In this document: piece by piece, positions 7,145-8,694 of the stretch
Layout: every line of letters begins with the position of its first letter
How positions within the stretch are numbered: position 1 is the stretch's first letter
Source of the DNA: Ruminococcaceae bacterium UBA2719
Lineage (GTDB): Bacteria > Bacillota > Clostridia > Oscillospirales > Acutalibacteraceae
Direction of reading: 5' to 3'
Assembly (NCBI GenBank): GCA_002353935.1
Contig: DEKP01000045.1
Span: forward strand, 1 to 8,694
DNA length: 8,694 nucleotides
Notes under the pieces: generated by a model
The model's database searches: none
Told to the model about the DNA's origin: nothing
What the model saw: only the letters and a program-made list of their open reading frames with translations
Made by a program: the position numbers and the translations under genes

Positions 7145-8694
7145 ATGTGTGAGAAAAAGCCTTATTATATCACCACTGCTATTGCCTACACCTCGCGCAA
7201 GCCTCATATAGGCAACAGCTATGAAATTGTTTTGACTGACGCTATAGCTAGGTACAAGCGAATGCTAGGTTATGACGTTTTTTTTCAGACCGGTACTGAC
7301 GAGCACGGGCAGAAGATAGAGATGTACGCCCGTTCTGAGGGCTGTACTCCAAAGGAGTACGTTGACAAGGTTGCCGGAGAGATTCGCTCTATCTGTGATG
7401 TTTTGAATACCTCTTACGACTATTTTATCCGCACCACAGATAAAAAACACGAGCGCGTTGTTCAAAAGATTTTCAAAAAGCTTTATGAACAGGGTGATAT
7501 ATATAAGGGAAGCTACGAGGGACTTTATTGCACACCCTGCGAGAGCTTTTGGACAGAGGCACAGCTTGTAGACGGCAAGTGCCCCGACTGCGGCAGAGAG
7601 GTTATGCCTGCCAAGGAAGAAGCTTACTTTTTAAAGCTTTCCAAATATCAAAAGCAGCTTGAAGAATATATAGAGACTCACCCGGATTTTATTTATCCCG
7701 AAAGCCGCAAAAAGGAAATGCTCAACAATTTTATCAAGCCTGGTTTACAGGATCTGTGCGTATCTCGCACAAGCTTTAAATGGGGTATTCCGGTTGATTT
7801 TGATGATAAACATGTTGTATATGTTTGGATTGACGCTTTATCTAACTATATTACCTCTCTCGGTTATGATCCTGACGGAAGCTCAGAAATGTATAAAAAG
7901 TACTGGCCTGCCGACGCGCATATAATAGGCAAGGATATCGTTAGATTCCACACCATATATTGGCCTATTATGCTGATGGCTCTGGGTGAGCCTTTACCTA
8001 AGCAGGTTTACGGACATCCGTGGTTGCTGTTTGGAGAGGATAAAATGAGCAAGAGCCGCGGTAACGTTATATATGCAGACGAGTTGGTTAAGCTTATCGG
8101 AGTAGACGCCGTTAGATATTATTTGCTCAGCGAAATGCCATTTTCAAACGACGGATCTATCACCTATGATACAATTATCGAAAGATTTAACGCAGACCTA
8201 GCAAATACTCTTGGCAACCTTGTTAACCGTACTATTGCGATGAACAATAAGTATTTTGACGGCGTTGTGCAGGAGCCCGTCGCAAAAGAGCCTATAGACG
8301 AAGAGCTCAAGCAGTTTTGCCTTGATACAGTTAAAAAGGTTGATGACTGCATTAACGCATTTCATATAAGCGACTCGGTTGAAGCAGTTATAAATCTTGC
8401 AAAGCGATGTAATAAATATATTGATGAAACTATTCAATGTAAAATAAGAGAATTAGAAAATAAGGCATATAAATCTCCAGTTATAAATATAGATTCAGAT
8501 ATTGACGATGATGATACAAAATCAAATAAGATGCGAAAATTAAGCAAAGATAGACATTCAGATATAAAAAACGAAATTAAAAGATTAATGTCAAGTAAAA
8601 ATTTACTCGAGACAAAGTTCAAATTAAATTTAGAAGATGAAGATTCGAAAGAAGAAGAAGGCAAAAAAAATAATATTAAAAAAATGAAATTAAA
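7145..8694 (+). CDS. metG: Methionyl-tRNA synthetase, incomplete: genuine to about base 8431, then an anomalous tail; runs off the window
   Basis: Translation from ATG 7145 (GAGGAGAG at 7131-7138) gives a class I synthetase that joins methionine to tRNA-Met. Visible features are the HIGH-type motif PHIGNS at residues 20-25, a single zinc knuckle with Cys129, Cys132, Cys146 and Cys149, the FHTIYWP segment of the catalytic domain, and KMSKS at 300-304. The anticodon-binding helical domain begins normally and reaches NKYIDET (423-429). In homologues this is followed by a Pro-Trp motif and 200 or more further residues. Here residues 430-516 instead form an unrelated Lys/Asp/Glu/Asn-rich stretch with no stop before the window edge. 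The expected rest of the anticodon domain and any C-terminal tRNA-binding domain are therefore absent. The first 429 residues are certain MetRS; whether the composite gene is real is doubtful. It is transcribed independently of the hydroxylase operon. Confidence 0.85.
   Translation, partial: MCEKKPYYITTAIAYTSRKPHIGNSYEIVLTDAIARYKRMLGYDVFFQTGTDEHGQKIEMYARSEGCTPKEYVDKVAGEIRSICDVLNTSYDYFIRTTDKKHERVVQKIFKKLYEQGDIYKGSYEGLYCTPCESFWTEAQLVDGKCPDCGREVMPAKEEAYFLKLSKYQKQLEEYIETHPDFIYPESRKKEMLNNFIKPGLQDLCVSRTSFKWGIPVDFDDKHVVYVWIDALSNYITSLGYDPDGSSEMYKKYWPADAHIIGKDIVRFHTIYWPIMLMALGEPLPKQVYGHPWLLFGEDKMSKSRGNVIYADELVKLIGVDAVRYYLLSEMPFSNDGSITYDTIIERFNADLANTLGNLVNRTIAMNNKYFDGVVQEPVAKEPIDEELKQFCLDTVKKVDDCINAFHISDSVEAVINLAKRCNKYIDETIQCKIRELENKAYKSPVINIDSDIDDDDTKSNKMRKLSKDRHSDIKNEIKRLMSSKNLLETKFKLNLEDEDSKEEEGKKNNIKKMKL
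8432..8694 (+). other. Abrupt AT-rich, low-complexity coding-like segment of foreign character
   Basis: GC content drops from roughly 45% in the preceding metG bases to about 23% here. The metG frame stays open for all 87 codons and encodes a very hydrophilic stretch including a DIDDDD acidic run, KEEEGKK and many Lys/Asn residues. The other two plus frames hit stops within the first few codons. A minus-strand frame (8434-8664) is also open, but it reads as a Ser/Leu/Phe-rich shadow. I do not recognise any domain. The composition recalls low-complexity proteins of AT-rich genomes, possibly eukaryotic, or a non-catalytic part of a mobile element protein. The segment continues past the window edge, so neither its far end nor any insertion boundary repeat can be seen. 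Confidence 0.6.

Noticed and set aside
8434..8664. Minus-strand open frame across the anomalous tail
   Set aside because: The plus frame continuing from metG is also open over the whole segment. The minus product is Ser/Phe/Leu-rich, as expected for the complement of Glu/Lys/Asp-rich codons. It could be real if the segment is foreign, but nothing supports it over the plus frame.
8438..8694. Intein inserted in MetRS (the tail has a Cys at residue 432, near the junction)
   Set aside because: The sequence after the Cys lacks the N-terminal intein block pattern, is low-complexity, and shows no protease- or endonuclease-like motif. No C-terminal splice junction is visible before the window ends.

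Overview
The window looks like chromosomal DNA of a low-to-moderate GC anaerobic Firmicute, probably a Clostridia member. The evidence is strong purine-rich ribosome binding sites, TTG and GTG starts beside ATG, frequent AGA/ATA codons, a clostridial-style methionyl-tRNA synthetase with a CxxC...CxxC zinc knuckle, and a molybdenum hydroxylase operon of the kind linked to labile-selenium enzymes in purine-degrading anaerobes. No species can be named from the sequence alone.

Layout. Bases 1-29 are the 5' part of an initiator tRNA-Met on the minus strand, cut by the window edge, with its own promoter at about 43-71. Facing the other way is a good extended -10 promoter (163-191) for a five-gene plus-strand operon. 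Its genes are a MocA/YgfJ-type molybdenum cofactor nucleotidyltransferase (236-850), a molybdopterin-binding xanthine dehydrogenase large subunit (871-3021), a [2Fe-2S] subunit (3021-3494), an FAD subunit (3488-4306), and a second, fused [2Fe-2S]+molybdopterin hydroxylase resembling the selenium-dependent xanthine dehydrogenase family (4334-6898). A 12-bp-stem terminator (6933-6962) closes the operon. Then comes metG with its own promoter, starting at 7145 and running off the right edge.

How the genes work together. The cytidylyltransferase would finish the cofactor. Two molybdenum hydroxylases would use it: one three-subunit enzyme and one fused enzyme that has no FAD domain. Only one FAD subunit is encoded, so it may serve both enzymes. 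Both large subunits keep the Gln, Glu, Arg, Phe and catalytic Glu positions that mark purine (xanthine-type) rather than aldehyde oxidation. The selenium maturation genes usually found with such systems (yqeB, yqeC, selD) are not in this window.

The main anomaly is at the right end. MetG is a normal synthetase up to residue 429 (about base 8431), ending in the expected NKYIDET. It then switches abruptly, still in frame, to about 263 bases of roughly 23% GC sequence encoding a Lys/Asp/Glu/Asn-rich stretch that does not resemble MetRS. An assembly chimera at a contig end is the simplest explanation, but a real insertion or rearrangement cannot be excluded. Apart from this, I see an unusual but understandable molybdenum hydroxylase operon rather than a wholly new system.
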